DNA of 64,000 nucleotides, from NCBI GenBank assembly GCA_963854835.1, contig OY978525.1, positions 114,651,018 to 114,715,017 on the forward strand, in the 5' to 3' direction. Positions 36,975 through 49,573 of this stretch are shown piece by piece. The DNA is from Megamerina dolium. Lineage: Eukaryota > Arthropoda > Insecta > Diptera > Megamerinidae. The first letter of the stretch is position 1. The number at the start of each line of letters is the position of its first letter. The notes under the pieces were generated by a model. It was not told the origin of the DNA, did no database searches, and was given only the letters and a program-made list of their open reading frames with translations. A program made the translations under genes and the position numbers.

Positions 36975-37911
36975 TGGTGTTTTTTAAGAGTTTGAGATCT
37001 TTGAACCAAAAAAAAAAAAAAATATTGGAATGTAATTTTTTTGATTTTAATCTGTTTAATAATTTAATTTCATGCCAATTATTTTGTACATATGATTTTG
37101 AGCATATGTCCACCATCGCTGTGAGTTACATGCTCCATTCGATCAGACCAATGTTTGACTACTTTTTCCAATATTTCGTCATATTACGCCAATGATGGCT
37201 TGAATATTGGATTCCAACGCATCAAGAGTAGCTGATTTGTTGGCATAAACCAATGACTTAACATAGTCCCATAAAAAGTTGTAAAGACGCGTTAAATCGC
37301 ACGAACGTGGAGGTCAATTCACAGGTCCGCCTCTGGAATGAAAATTGTTGCCAAATTGATTTTGCCATAACTCGATTGTTGCATGTGCTGTATGGCAGGT
37401 TGCATCATCTTATTGAAACTAAATGTCGTCGATGTTTGGCTGATCAATTTGTGGAAAACAAAAAGTCAGTTATTATGGCAACGTTCGCTATTCACCGTAG
37501 CGGCAGCTCCTTCCTCATTTCGAATGAAATAAGGCCCGATGATGCCGCAAACGTATAAATCACACCAAACAGTCAATTTTAATGGATGTAATAGTGATTC
37601 AATGACAGCTTGGCTATTGTCTTCACTTCATGTATGCCAATTTTGTTTATTAATGTAACCGTTCAACCAGAAATTATGCCGTTCATAAAACGGACGAATT
37701 GCTATGAATTTCGGGAACAGAATTATTTTTTTTGAAAATAATATTCCACAATTTGAAAGCGTTGTTCTGGCGTTAAACGATTCATGATGAAATGGAAAGT
37801 TTTACTGAACAAAAATGTTAACACAGTTTGACAATTCACATCTGTCACACCATAAATATCCCTATCGAAAGATATCATGCAAAAAAAAAAAAAAAAAAAA
37901 AAACACCCGAT
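36975..37911 (-). mobile_element. Tc1/mariner-superfamily element with DUF4817-like start
   Basis: The left end TGGTGTTTTTTAAGAGTTTG and right AAAAAACACCC are inverted. The minus strand encodes MNRLTPEQRFQIVEYYFQ at the N-terminus and VVKHWSDRMEHVTHSDGGHM at the C-terminus, with HQ/QQD motif lost (FSFNKMMQPAIQHMQQ). It is heavily decayed and is related to the copies at 22850 and 41668 but not the same family. Confidence 0.65.
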
Positions 37912-38652
37912 ACTTCCATAAAAATCGACAGATAATCGCAGAATTGTGAAGAATTGTGTTGAATTTTTCTCTGACCTCCATCAATTCTTGTCTTTAAATT
38001 TGATGTTTTTATAAAATTAGCTAGGGACAGGTACAAGGTGTTAAGGAGGGTTAAATATATCGTCTGTTTCATTCATTTATGTTCTCCAATATCATTTCTA
38101 AACAAACTTCTTTCCTTGACGATGTTATGTCACGACTTCAACGCATTAAAGATTACTTATAATTCAAAAGAATACCGCTTTTTTAAAGCATCCTAACCCA
38201 TTTGTATGGGTGTAAAATTTTCATTTAATAATTATTTGTTTTTGTGTGTTCATATCAGCGCGTCTAATTTATTGGCGTGTCAATTTGGCGTGTAAAACCA
38301 AATTTTATGTATTAGTTATATATGTACAATCACATAGATACATACACTCAATCTATTTATGATATTCTTTATGCTTGAGCGAGATAAAGTGACACAGACA
38401 AGGAAGTAATTTAGAAAAATCATCTTGTGATTATTTTCTGGTTGGTAGTTTTCCAATTTAGATAATTTAATGGAGCCACAATTCAAATAGTCTATACACA
38501 CATACATATACATATATAAGCATTGTTATGTAGCAGGACAATAATAATTATGTGTATTTATATTATGGATTATTGTCAGAATATTTATAGCATCAATTAA
38601 TTGATTTTATTTTTCATAATCATAATTATTTTCCTTTTGTGATTGTGAACAG

Positions 38653-38839
38653 ATAACAGTGTTTCGTATACAAGAGAAACCTGATGGCGAAGCACAAGAA
38701 TTGGATCAAACTATATTGACGGCACTTTTCAAATCGCAACATTTAAGTCCACCAGAACAGCTTAGTCTTGCTTTGACATGGAATCGTGTTGATATTGCAC
38801 GTAGTGAAATTTTTGTCTACGGTCAAGAATGGCCACATG
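38653..38839 (+). CDS. Trpm: Trpm exon 10
   Basis: The acceptor is TGTGAACAG|ATA and the donor is CATG|GTGAGT. The exon is 187 bases, phase 0 to phase 1. It reads [20 protein letters not shown] and [20 protein letters not shown], the ankyrin-like repeat segment. It is nearly identical to known TRPMs at NRVDIARS. Confidence 0.97.
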
Positions 38840-38914
38840 GTGAGTAATATAATTAATAAAAGTATAAGAGTGATGGAAAATAAATGAATAAATCAATTTA
38901 TTATCAACTTTTAG

Positions 38915-39071
38915 GCGCATTGGATGAGGCTATGATGCAAGCATTGGAGCATGATAGAATTGATTTTGTTAAATTACTTTTAGAAAATGGTGTTTCCATG
39001 AAAAAATTTTTGACAATACCACGCCTTGAGGAATTATATAATACAAAACATGGTCCAGCAAATACTTTAGG
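38915..39071 (+). CDS. Trpm: Trpm exon 11
   Basis: The acceptor is CAACTTTTAG|GCG and the donor is TTAGG|GTAAGT. The exon is 157 bases, phase 1 to phase 2. It reads [20 protein letters not shown] and [20 protein letters not shown]. The intron before it is only 75 bases, which is rare in this gene. Confidence 0.97.
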
Positions 39072-39212
39072 GTAAGTACTTACTATATATGTGTGTGTAT
39101 GTGTTGAAGTATATTCTTAGCAAATGCTCTTTTATTTAATTTTAAATCATTCATATAATATTTTGATTAAAATTTTTCCATCATTCCCTTATCTTTTTTT
39201 TTTTTTTTGCAG

Positions 39213-39314
39213 TTATATTCTACGCGATGTACGTCCACACATACCCAAAGGTTATATTTATACATTGCACGATATCGGTTTAGTTATTAACAAATTAATG
39301 GGCGGCGCTTATAG
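39213..39314 (+). CDS. Trpm: Trpm exon 12
   Basis: The acceptor is a T-tract followed by GCAG|TTA, and the donor is TATAG|GTAAGT. The exon is 102 bases, phase 2 to phase 2. It ends with HDIGLVINKLMGGAY, the conserved 'IDIGLV...MGGAYR' block of TRPMs. The next intron is about 7.4 kb. Confidence 0.97.
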
Positions 39315-40214
39315 GTAAGTTTATCAAAACAAAATAATTTGCTCTTTAAGTACTCTGCATATATATAAAATATATGATATACATATATGTACATAAGTAT
39401 GTACTTAGTACAGTACAGTAGTTTTCTAATGGAAAGGAAATTAAATTAAAACAAGAGCAGTATGAACGCATAAATTTAAATGATTCTCATTAGTCAGAGT
39501 TCTTACATATGCATGTACATATGAACATTAGAATGTATTGAAGCACACAAAAAAAAAAAAACAACAAAAAATAATGTGAAAAAGTCAGCTTTAAAATTTG
39601 TTGAACAATTTATATGACCCTACTGAAATACTATTGCATTAAGACGTTGAAAACGCTTTAAGCAAAATTGAATTCTTAAATTAGAATTTCATTAAGGATT
39701 ATATACACCCTAATGTATATTCATAACTATATATATATGCATATAGGTATGTTATGTGTTTGTATGCATATAAGTACTAACGTAAATGCATATTCATTAT
39801 GTCAGGAAAAAAGGGTCACTAGAGTATTTTGGGAAGCTTTATTCACAGCAGCAGTCACATTATGAAAACTAAAAGAGAAAGCAACAACAGCAACAACAAC
39901 AACTGCAAGGACCATATATGTACTTACTTAATACTATGGCTGGCTGATAAGTCTGTGATACAACAAAACTAGAAAACAAGATTAAATTTGAAAATTATTA
40001 AGGAGATAACTCACCATTGTATGGTGATACTAATGATTCAGATATTCAAGGATATGCAATTGTGATCACCATTGAAAATTGTGAACAAAATTCATCCTTT
40101 TATGGGATCATCGAGTGAAGTTTATTGAGGTAGTTGACTTAAAAGACTCAAAACAATGTGTTGACAACTTTTTTATGTGAAATATGAGTTATGAGAAAGC
40201 TATTAGCAAGATGA

Positions 40215-40490
40215 GTGTCTCGTTTGCTTCACTCTAAAGTGGTTGAATTGCTATACGATCACTTTCTATAAGAAAAAAATTAAATATGAAACAAAAATTT
40301 TAAAAGAATACATACTTGAGTCCAATGAAGAGGTCAATGTTGAAAAATATGTCTATTTTGAAGAGTTCGACAAATTTTATTATTCGGAAGGCTACGAAAA
40401 AATTTTTAAACATCAGTGGACGAAATATATCGAACTAAAACTAGGAGACTATGTTGAAAAATACATACATTTTTCTTTAATTTAAATAAT
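40215..40490 (+). mobile_element. Mariner C-terminal remnant
   Basis: The open frame ends YYSEGYEKIFKHQWTKYIEL then KLGDYVEK, which is the usual mariner tail (W.KCIELKGDYVEK). No catalytic part or ends remain. Before it, decayed sequence (RKLLARWVSRLLHS-like at about 40190) suits the same origin. Confidence 0.5.
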
Positions 40491-41554
40491 TCTGTGTTTC
40501 ATTTACACAGATTTCTTAGCATACAAAATTATCTAGGCCGCAGAGCTTTGATTTCAGAGAGACAACTCTCTCCTAATAATAATCACGAACTTATCATTCT
40601 ACCGTCGCATATGTACATTTTCAAATAGATATGCACGATGTGTATAAAATGAATTTGAAAATTGTTTAAAGTAGCCTGCCTTGCCCAATGGTAGGTAGCG
40701 CAGTGCGATAATAAAGAAATTACACAATAAACGATGAGGAAGATAAAAGTGGAAAAAAAGAAAAACTTGAGTATTAAAAAAATAACAAATAATTGCAAAC
40801 TAAAAAAAAAACCATTTTTTTATACCATTCAGTGTTTTACAAAGGGTCTTTTTAAATTAAATAAATTACATTGGCTTTAACTATGCTTTTTGCAGCATAC
40901 CACTGATATACACTATAAGGTCTATATACTTGCTAGATATAAATGCTGTTAGTGTGTTAATATGCTAGCTGTCATTAAATTTGTTTGTCAAGTTTCGGTT
41001 GATGCGCATACACTCGCCTTCATCTATATAAATTGGGTATATATTAAATTCTATAAATTTTTGTTAAATTTATTTGATAAAATTTAAACACATTAACATA
41101 TCTATAATAAGTATACGCTTGTTACGTGCTATTTTGTATGTATATGTATATAAAATATTTATAAGATGAAGCACTATGGCATATTATTGTGCTAATAGCA
41201 CAGTGTTAATGATGTTGCTTATGTCTTAATATTGCTGGGGCAACAATAAAATAAGCAAAATTTGTAATTATGGTTTATAATGGATTACACAAAATCATGC
41301 TGCCAACCGACAGAGCGTTCAACAATTTTGTATATTTTTCTTTTTGTGTTTGTTCGGTTCGGTTTAATGTGTTGAAATTTCTTTACCTTAAAGAAATAAT
41401 ATTTAAGACTTTAATTGGCATTTTTCATGTGTATGAGAATGTGTTGTGTATTTTTTAATTTGCATATTATAAGGTCATTCCTTCAATTTAGTTGATGGTA
41501 TACGATAAATATATATATATGTAAAATTTAATCTGAGTTGTTAACTAAAACATC

Positions 41555-41582
41555 ATGGTTGTCACGCACACACACACACACA

Positions 41583-41625
<43 letters not shown>

Positions 41626-41640
41626 ATACACAAAGCTTAT
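41555..41640. repeat. (CA)n microsatellite
   Basis: About 35 CA units with TA interruptions. It directly abuts the truncated end of the transposon at 41640-42264. Confidence 0.95.
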
Positions 41641-42270
41641 TTATTTTAAACGTGCAAACAGTGGTGGTCACGAATTTATTGTCGAAATACGACAATTTTG
41701 TTTGTTAACATACCCACCGAGTGAGAAATGTGCTTCGTCGCTGAAGAAAATTTTGTTCGAAAAATCGCCGTCCACCGCCTGTTGTTCAAGCACCCATTCG
41801 ACGTATCTACGACGTTGTGAATGGTCAGCTGGCTTCAGTTGTTGTGTGAGCTGGATTTTATATGGATGTAGGTGTAGATCCAAATGCAAAATACGCCATA
41901 ATGTGCCGTAAGACAGTCCTAATTCCTGAGAACGACGAGGAATCGACACATTCGGGTCTTCGGCAACACTTTCACTTACAGCAGCGATATTTTCGGTGGT
42001 ACGAGCGAAACGATGATGCACAGGCCTTACAATATCTGTAACCGATCCAGTCTCTTCATATTTCTTCACAATTTTGCCAATTGCTTGCGTAGTTGGACGA
42101 TTATGTAAACCATAATCTCCTCTTAAAGCACGATATGTGGCTGTGGCAGAATCACCATTTTTGTAGTAGGTTTTTACAATTTTAATGCGTTGTGCGATAG
42201 TTAAACGATCCATTTTCGCAAATGTCAGACTTTGAACTGAAAAAGAAAGAAATTGTTTTAACAACTCAGT
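41640..42270 (-). mobile_element. N-terminal transposase with DUF4817-like HTH, best-preserved ORF
   Basis: The minus-strand ORF begins MDRLTIAQRIKIVKTYYKNG and continues GDYGLHNRPTTQAIGKIVKK, RFARTTENIAAVSESVAEDP, RRSQELGLSYGTLWRILHLD, and IFFSDEAHFSLGGYVNKQNC, where FSDEAHF holds the first catalytic Asp. About 178 codons are open without stop, which is more than any other copy in the window. The rest, including the second and third catalytic residues, is missing. The break falls at a CA microsatellite. Confidence 0.85.
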
Positions 42271-42581
42271 TTGACAGATATCGAATTCTAGCCCTATACT
42301 TTTGAAACCGCGAAATGGATAACCCTTTATTACTTTCAGTTCAACTTTACCTCTAAAAATAAATATTTTATTTATTTTATATTATAAAATCGTTTATTAA
42401 ATTTTGGGTTCAACTTTTTTTTTCAAAGCGAACATCTGAAACAAATAAAATTTTGTCAAAATCAAGATTATATCAGAATCAAATTTTGTAGAAGTTCAAA
42501 CTGTCAGATGATCTAAAGTCAATTGCCATTCTGTTTTAGATTTAATTGAAATGTGAACAAAAATCTAAAATTTGTGATATA

Positions 42582-43208
42582 CCACCTTGATCAAAAAGTT
42601 CCCGGAATAACCACCGTGTGGCGCTCCCATCGTTCCAATTTGAGTTCCGTTTTTTCTTTTGTTAAATTGGTACATCTGTTGTTGATATTCCCTCTAAATC
42701 TTAGCGTCATAGCTTGATATTTGCAAAAGTTACGTAGCCAAGAGTACATGTATCTCAGTGCTTCCTGCGATTTTTCCATTATTTCCTCTCGATTGAACAG
42801 AAAGAAATCACAGAGAGCCAAATCAGGTGAATTCGGTGGCTGTTGGATGGTATTTGTTGCATTTTTCGTCAAAAAATTACGAATAATGATGGCAATGTGC
42901 GATGGTGCGTTATCATGGTGCAAAATCCACGAGTTTTCTGCCCACAATGATCCTTTTGATGAATGTGGGATCGGATTCAGCCTCGCAAATCATGTCTTTT
43001 GTGACGTCAACACGGTCTCATTTTTGCATGAAATTGATAAAAATTGCCAACACACACAGATATAGATGTACTCGTGGCTACGTAACAAACCTATGTACTA
43101 TGGCTATGTACCAACTTAACAAAAAAAAAAAAAAAAAAAAAAACACTAAAATTGGAACGTTAAGAGCGCTACACGGTGGTTATCCCGGGAACTTTTTGAT
43201 CAAGGTGG
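42582..43208 (-). mobile_element. 627-bp deleted mariner, parent of the 302-bp MITE
   Basis: The ends CCACCTTGATCAAAAAGTTC and its complement are flanked by TA. The minus-strand transposase fragment reads WILHHDNAPSHIAIIIRNFL, then PPNSPDLALCDFFLF, with D34D spacing, then RYMYSWLRNFCKYQAMTLRF. The N-terminal half is deleted. The subterminal AAAA tract and GGAACG motif match the element at 11366. Confidence 0.88.
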
Positions 43209-44409
43209 TATGTGAGAGCGGACTAGCATCGTTGAAACCTTAACTACTGTGCTATGGTTATATTCTATTTATAAAAAAGAAATGTATTAAATTCATGACG
43301 AACACCTTGTTTCGGTTTTAAAGATTTACATCCACCCATTTGCTCTATATACGAAACGCATATATACATATAAAATATGCATAAAGAAAATAGGAGAAAC
43401 TTGTTGCTGATGACCTAGTTAATTATTTCTGTATATTTGATATGCTTGTGAAAGAGAATTATTTCTATATCCATATGTATGTATTTTTTCTCTTCCAGCA
43501 TGGCGTATGAGTGATATTTATATATGCACATTATACAATAAATTATGAATTATTATTATTCATACGCCATGTAAATCTGATTTATAAGCAAATATATTTT
43601 CATCATGTAAAATTACATTCAGACTGGCATATGAACATTTAACTTTATTTTATTTCTATTGAAGATTTCGTCGTTGTTGTTGTTGTTGTTGTTATGGTTT
43701 TTCCTTTAAATTTTTGTGTGAAATTCATTTTGAATGAATTTGCCCATGAAATTTCACTTAAGCCATAGAAATAATAATAATACCCTAATTTGATGGAAGT
43801 TTTATATGTGTGCGTGCGGATTATACGTACATATATATTTTTATATATATTTATTTACTCATATTGTTTGCCCTTTTAATCAAACGAAAGTCAAATGTTA
43901 TCTGGCAAATGTTTGTCGATCTATGGTAAATGTTGTCGTTTTGATGGTGTTTCGATATGATTTTCTATCTTTGTGTGTGTGTGTGTGTGTGTTTATATTA
44001 TTATATTATTATTTTTATTTATTATTATTTCTTCCCCTTATACATTTTTGTTTTTTTTTTTGGCATTATTCCATTTGTTGTGTTACTTCGTTAATAATCA
44101 TTGTTCCGTTTTTGTTGTTAGAGCTTTTCTATTCCGCAGGGTTTTAAATGCTATTTTAGTAAGCTTGGGATATTTAAAAGAGCAGAAATCACATTCATAG
44201 CAATTTGTTGAATAGTTTGAGGCTTTAAATTTCCTTTGTGTATTATACATATATGTAGATTGTATTTAAAATTCAATTGTCTGCAAGTACTTTCTAAAAA
44301 AATGTCCATAGGGAACATTTAATTTGCATGCAAATTATTATAAGCATCATATTCAATTTAGTTGGGAGTTCAACTTGAGGAAATTGTGATGGGGAAAATT
44401 TTAAATATA
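43209..44409. other. Intron with GTT and GT microsatellites
   Basis: GTT run at 43671-43693 and GT run at 43971-43991. No motif-bearing ORF. Confidence 0.6.
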
Positions 44410-45476
44410 AGGTCTAGTAAAAAGAAATCCATTATTTTTTCATTATTATTGAAGGTTTTATTTAGCATAGTTAGATTGATCCGATTTAGGTCAAATATGC
44501 ACCGTTTTGTTCGATAACTTGTTGCCATTTTGATGGTAATTTCATAATGCCACTCTCATAGAAACCCTCGTCCCTACACAATTTCTCTCTTATTTGCCAA
44601 ATCTGGCCGCTTCTGGGCGACTGTTTCCTTCAGACGGTCCAATTGTTGACAGTACAGGTCCGAATTAAGAGTTTGGCCGTAGGGCAGCAGCTCATAGTAG
44701 ATGATTTCCTGACAATTCCTCCAAACACCAAACAATTCCTAACCTTCGTGATCGTCAATTCTGGCTTGGCCACCGTTTGCGCCAGCTCACCGCGATTCGA
44801 CCATGACCGTTTTCGCTTGACGTTGTCGTAAGTGACCCACTTTTCATCACCAGTAACCATCCGCTTCAGAAATGGATCGATTTTATTGCGATTCAGCAGC
44901 GATTCGCAGATGGAAATTCGGTCCATGAGGATTTTTTGCGTTAACTCTTGTGGCACCCATACATGGAGCTTCTTTTTGTATCCAGACTAATTTAAACAGT
45001 TTTTTGTGCAATATTTAGCTCCTGGGCAATAGAAACATTACCTACATGACGGTCAGAGTCGACGATTTTCATTATTTTATCGATATTTTCAACAATTGGC
45101 CTTCCAGAGCGTGGTGCACATTTGACATTAAAATTATCTGAACGGAATCGACGAAACCGAAATTGCACGTGATTGGCTGTTACAGTATCAGAACCATAAA
45201 CACCATTCACATTTACAGCCGTCTGTCTTGCGTTTTCGCCTTTATCGAAGAAAAACAGTAAAATATGGCGTATTTTCTCTTTACTGGTGTCCATCTTTGA
45301 CGCGTGCTCAAACAATACTGAGTCAAGCAATCACAAAACTGCCTAAAAACTTTATTTTGTACGAAATACTATCGTTCTAACGCCATCTAGTGTAACCCGA
45401 TCGCACTTATATAACGCGACATACATATTACTAAAATCATCGACTGGAAAATAATGTATTTCTTTTTACTACACCT
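44410..45476 (-). mobile_element. Cecropia-type mariner, copy 2
   Basis: The termini AGGTCTAGTAAAAAGAAATC and CTTTTTACTACACCT are inverted. The transposase is MDTSKEKIRHILLFFFDKGE, GSDTVTANHVQFRFRRFRSD, SGRPIVENIDKIMKIVDSDR, then a stop, then QKILMDRISICESLLNRN, RMVTGDEKWVTYDN (intact first Asp). The region with the second and third Asp is deleted near 44600. Confidence 0.87.
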
Positions 45477-46684
45477 GATATATCTAGTTGCTGTACAAGC
45501 AGTAGTTATAAAATATAGAATTTTATTTTGATTTAAATAAGTAAATATTGTTTTCTCTTAATTGTAACATAATATTATTATTCCAAGTAGTTGATGATGA
45601 TTCATTTCTTGATGTTTCAATTATGTATTTATGTATTTATGTATGTATGTATTTATTGCTTGTGGATATACATAATTGTATATTGAGGTGAGAGATATAA
45701 CACATATATTCTAAATTTACTGAATAACTAATGTGGTTCAGCAGTTCTATTGCAAATGCTGATTCAATTGATAACGTTGTCATTCCTCCACTTCCACCAC
45801 GTTTGAATATTTTAAATATACTTTAATATCGGACACTTGTGTAATTTAAAGTTCACAAATGTTTAATAGAAACACCTTCTTTACAAATACTTGTACTTGA
45901 AATATTACACAGTGTGAAGATTTATTTCTTTCAATTTTTATTATAGTCATAAAAATCAGAACATTTAATTGAGCATCGTTAATATAATTGTTTTAATGCT
46001 ATGTACGAGTATGTATTATGTCGTAAGGGGGGAATAAAAACAAAAACAAAAATAAGAAATAACAAAGTACTTAAATAAGTAAATTAACGAGTGAAAATAA
46101 TAAACTTGGATACGCTCAATGCATATATAAAACACTTTTCTTTTCTTCTTCTTTTTCGATACAAAGACATTTGCATAGCAAATAAATATAAAACTTTTTC
46201 AAATGCAATTACATAAATGACAATGAAATTTTTTAAACAGCAATTAAACGACATTGCATAAATAATTTAGAATATTATAATGCTTCAGATATGTCAACAT
46301 TACTTGTTGCATTGTATGTTTACTGAAGTATTTATTATGTTAAGCGATAAAAAAGTATTTACAAGGTTCTTAGAGCAAAATATGTTAAGCAGTATGTAAT
46401 ATTAAAAAATATATTATCATTCTCATGCTTAAAATAGAGTTTTGTATATACGATAAATGTGAATAACTTCCGAATTAAATTATAATCAATATTTTAAGAT
46501 ATAATCAAGAAAATTATAAAATATTCAATATAACAGAAAAGATTGGCGTCTCTTGATATGTTCAATTCAATTAAATTGAATTCAATATCTACTCATTTGC
46601 GCATTCAATTCGCTAGAGTGAATATGATTATAATTAATTTTCTTTTCACTCACTTCATTTATGTACACATATTTATATTTTTAG
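45477..46684. other. Intron before exon 13, no feature recognised
   Basis: AT-rich with ATGTATGTATTT-type repeats near 45625. Confidence 0.6.
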
Positions 46685-46871
46685 ATCGTATTATACGCGC
46701 CGAAAATTTCGTCCTATCTATGCAAAAGTTATGAATAGCTATGCTAATGCACATCGAAAATCATCAACCTATCAACGTTTTGCGGGTGCCAATTCATTGA
46801 GTTTAGTTACGGGTTTACTGCCATTCACATCGGAAATGGCACTTTTTGAATTCCCCTTCAATGAGCTATTG
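46685..46871 (+). CDS. Trpm: Trpm exon 13
   Basis: The acceptor is ATATTTTTAG|ATC and the donor is TTG|GTAAGT. The exon is 187 bases, phase 2 to phase 0. It reads SYYTRRKFRPIYAKVMNSYA, then an insect-type insert (RKSSTYQRFAGANSLSLVTG), then EMALFEFPFNELL, equivalent to the vertebrate 'FPFPFHELM'. Confidence 0.96.
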
Positions 46872-46933
46872 GTAAGTTTTTGTCATTAAATCGAAATCAA
46901 TTTCGTCAATTTATATATACATATGTATACATA

Positions 46934-47506
46934 CAGGGTGATTTAAGAGCCCTCGGATTTGATTAAAAAAAAAAACGAAAACACATAAAATTTAGAGAAC
47001 TATATGCAATCTTTATTTGAGTCGATAGAACGATCTATATAATTCAATGTTTAAAGATGATTTCATGTAAATGTTGACCGCGGCTGCTCCTCAAATGGTT
47101 CATACGCTGGGTCTCATTTTGGCATACGATTAAATCGATAATTCACGGTCATCAACAACACTGGCGGATAGAGTTTTCTCGATATTTTCCTCTGTCCGCA
47201 CTCTACTTATGCGTGTTGGTGGTTTGATGTCCAATAATGTAAATTTGGTGTGAAATTTAATCAAAAGATTCTGAATAGCCGCCTCAGAACGTCACCCAAA
47301 TTGACCATAAAATGAATAAATGAATGAACCGAGCATGAATTTTGATAATAAAATTCAATAATCTGCAAGCGTTGTTCGTTTGTAAATCGATTCATGGTTA
47401 AATTATAGACCAACCTGAACATGTTTGACACTAACATCTAACACGAAAACAGCTGAGCTGCCAAAAATAGTGTTGGCAAAACGAAAGTTGGTAATAAATC
47501 ACCCTG
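46934..47506 (-). mobile_element. 573-bp deletion derivative, CAGGGTGATTT family
   Basis: Begins CAGGGTGATTTAAGAGCCC and ends AAATCACCCTG, both next to TA. Its internal sequence matches both outer parts of the element at 22850, including TCACCCAAATTGACCATAAA, but the middle coding region is missing. It shows what the lost terminus of that element looked like. Confidence 0.88.
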
Positions 47507-47672
47507 TATATATGTATATGTATATAAAATATAAGTGAAATTTAATTACGGTCGTCGAAAACTTAATTTTCTTATGCTTCAGTATGATGTTGTACTATTT
47601 GAAAAAAGTTGCAAAGTTATATTTCTTTATTATTCTCATTCTTCATTATTCTCTCTTTGTTGTATATTGTAG

Positions 47673-47862
47673 ATATGGTCTGCTCTAACGAAACGTCAAC
47701 AAATGGCAACACTAATGTGGACACATGGTGAAGAAGCTCTAGCCAAATCATTGGTAGCATGTAAATTATATAAAGCGATGGCGCATGAAGCAGCCGAGGA
47801 TGATTTAGATACGGAAATTTATGATGAATTGCGAGCATATGCAAAAGAGTTCGAGAGCAAAG
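47673..47862 (+). CDS. Trpm: Trpm exon 14
   Basis: The acceptor is TGTATATTGTAG|ATA and the donor is AAAG|GTTAGT. The exon is 190 bases, phase 0 to phase 1. It reads IWSALTKRQQMATLMWTHGE and ALAKSLVACKLYKAMAHEAA, matching the 'HGEEAMAKALVACKL.KAMAHEA' block of TRPMs. Confidence 0.97.
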
Positions 47863-49292
47863 GTTAGTTGAACACATTTATATGCTAGTTGGGTGCTATG
47901 TTATGATTATGCACTGTGTGGAGGGTTAAATATGTTGTCATCATAATAAATATTGTGTGTGTGTTTTTTTTTTATTAGTTAAGTCGGTCTATGATAAGTA
48001 ATCGTAATATCTACAATATAAAAATTATTTTCCAATAACTAATATTTGATGCAAAAAAATTAAAATTAATTTTATTTTAAATATAAATAGAAATATATAT
48101 AAAAATGATCTTCTTGTTAAGAAAAGAAATAATTTTTTTGTGCACAATAAATACTCAATATATCATCCATGGTGGAATAATAAAAGGTGCTGTACGTAAG
48201 ATTCTATGTCTTTCTAATTAGACAATTCGCGCTCGCCTAGCAAATCGGTAAGGCTTCTTTGTAAACTTGGTAATTTGTCATTTTTAAAGAAAATTTATAA
48301 AAAGTAATTTCCAATTTACTTTCATGTAAAAACAATGGGGGTGCATTACTGGCGTTTTATTTTTCATGGTTGCTTTTAATCCTTTTCATTCAGAATTTAT
48401 GTATATTCAATTCAATATAGATTTTTTCAATTTAAAACTCAATTAGCCAATTCACATCGTGTGTTGTTGTATAGTTTTATAGTTTTACTTTGAAGTCCGT
48501 GCTTATTGAGGTGTACTATTCCAAAATTTAATTAACAAAGAGGGTAATTTTGACACTTTCGTGTTGAAATAAGTGTATAGAAGAAAATAAAAAAAAAAAT
48601 TCATCATTTCGAGGGGATTCTAAATTATTTAAAAAACGTAAATGAAGTTCTTTTTTTTTTTTTTTGTAAATGAGACGATATCAACTATCTTTAATACAAA
48701 AAAATCATGGTTATCCATATTTCATTTGATCCTTAAATTTGATTCCCCATTTTCTTGTACTTTCAAAATACAACATTTGGCTTGGGGAGTGTCAAATCGT
48801 GCCTGTCACACATATACAGCACCTTTTATTATTCCATCGTGTATATATTTATTTATATTTCAAATAAATACAAAAAATTGCATTGAATTTATTTGTATTA
48901 TATTTATTTTTATTATATTTTTATTAAATACAAAAAATTGCATTGAATTTATTTTTATTATACTTAGACTCCATTGTATATAGCCACATAAATATAAATA
49001 AAATACTCACACACAATTAAGATTCATGTCATATGTTAAAATGCATTAAGATTACTCTGCCAATACTACACATCTACATACGCACATAATAGTAGCTTGT
49101 AGAAAAGCCTAAACGTATATACTCCTATGTTGTTAAATGTCAAATGAAATTGCTACATCTGAACATTAAATTACTTACTACTAACTATGTACGCTGATCA
49201 TTAACTACGTACAATTGCACTTCTTCTACTCCCTTTCTTTGTGTGTTGATTTAATTCAATTTGCCTTTACTAATTGAATGTATGGTAATTAG
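47863..49292. other. Intron, small direct repeat only
   Basis: A direct repeat of about 40 bases (AAATACAAAAAATTGCATTG, then AATTTATTT) occurs at 48864 and 48926. No gene or known element seen. Confidence 0.6.
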
Positions 49293-49504
49293 GCATAAAA
49301 CTGTTGGACTTTAGCTATAGACAGGATGCGGAGAAAGCACAACGTTTGCTAACATGTGAATTACATTCATGGTCGAATCAGAGTTGCCTTTCTTTGGCTG
49401 TGGCCGCTAATCATCGTGCATTGTTGGCACATCCTTGCAGTCAAGTGATTTTAGCTGATTTATGGATGGGTGGTTTGCGTACGCGTAAAAATACTAATTT
49501 TAAG
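49293..49504 (+). CDS. Trpm: Trpm exon 15
   Basis: The acceptor is ATGGTAATTAG|GCA (short pyrimidine tract) and the donor is AAG|GTGTGT. The exon is 212 bases, phase 1 to phase 0. It reads LLDFSYRQDAEKAQRLLTCE and CSQVILADLWMGGLRTRKN, matching the TRPM 'CSQ..L.D.WMG.LR.RKN' block just before the channel domain. Confidence 0.97.
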
Positions 49505-49573
49505 GTGTGTACAATATAAACTATTCAAGTGTGTGTGTGTATTTTTTATTGAGAATGTATTTATGCATTTTAG

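Noticed and set aside
36974..37558. Plus ORFs in this region as host exons
   Set aside because: They lie antisense to the transposase remnant whose minus-strand start (MNRLTPEQRFQIVE) is recognisable.
41555..41911. 118-residue plus ORF over the CA repeat
   Set aside because: It is the antisense of the transposase at 41640-42264 plus a microsatellite.
43806..44200. Two overlapping plus ORFs with hydrophobic stretches
   Set aside because: They translate GT and T-rich repeats (CVCVCV, FFFFF), giving false membrane segments.
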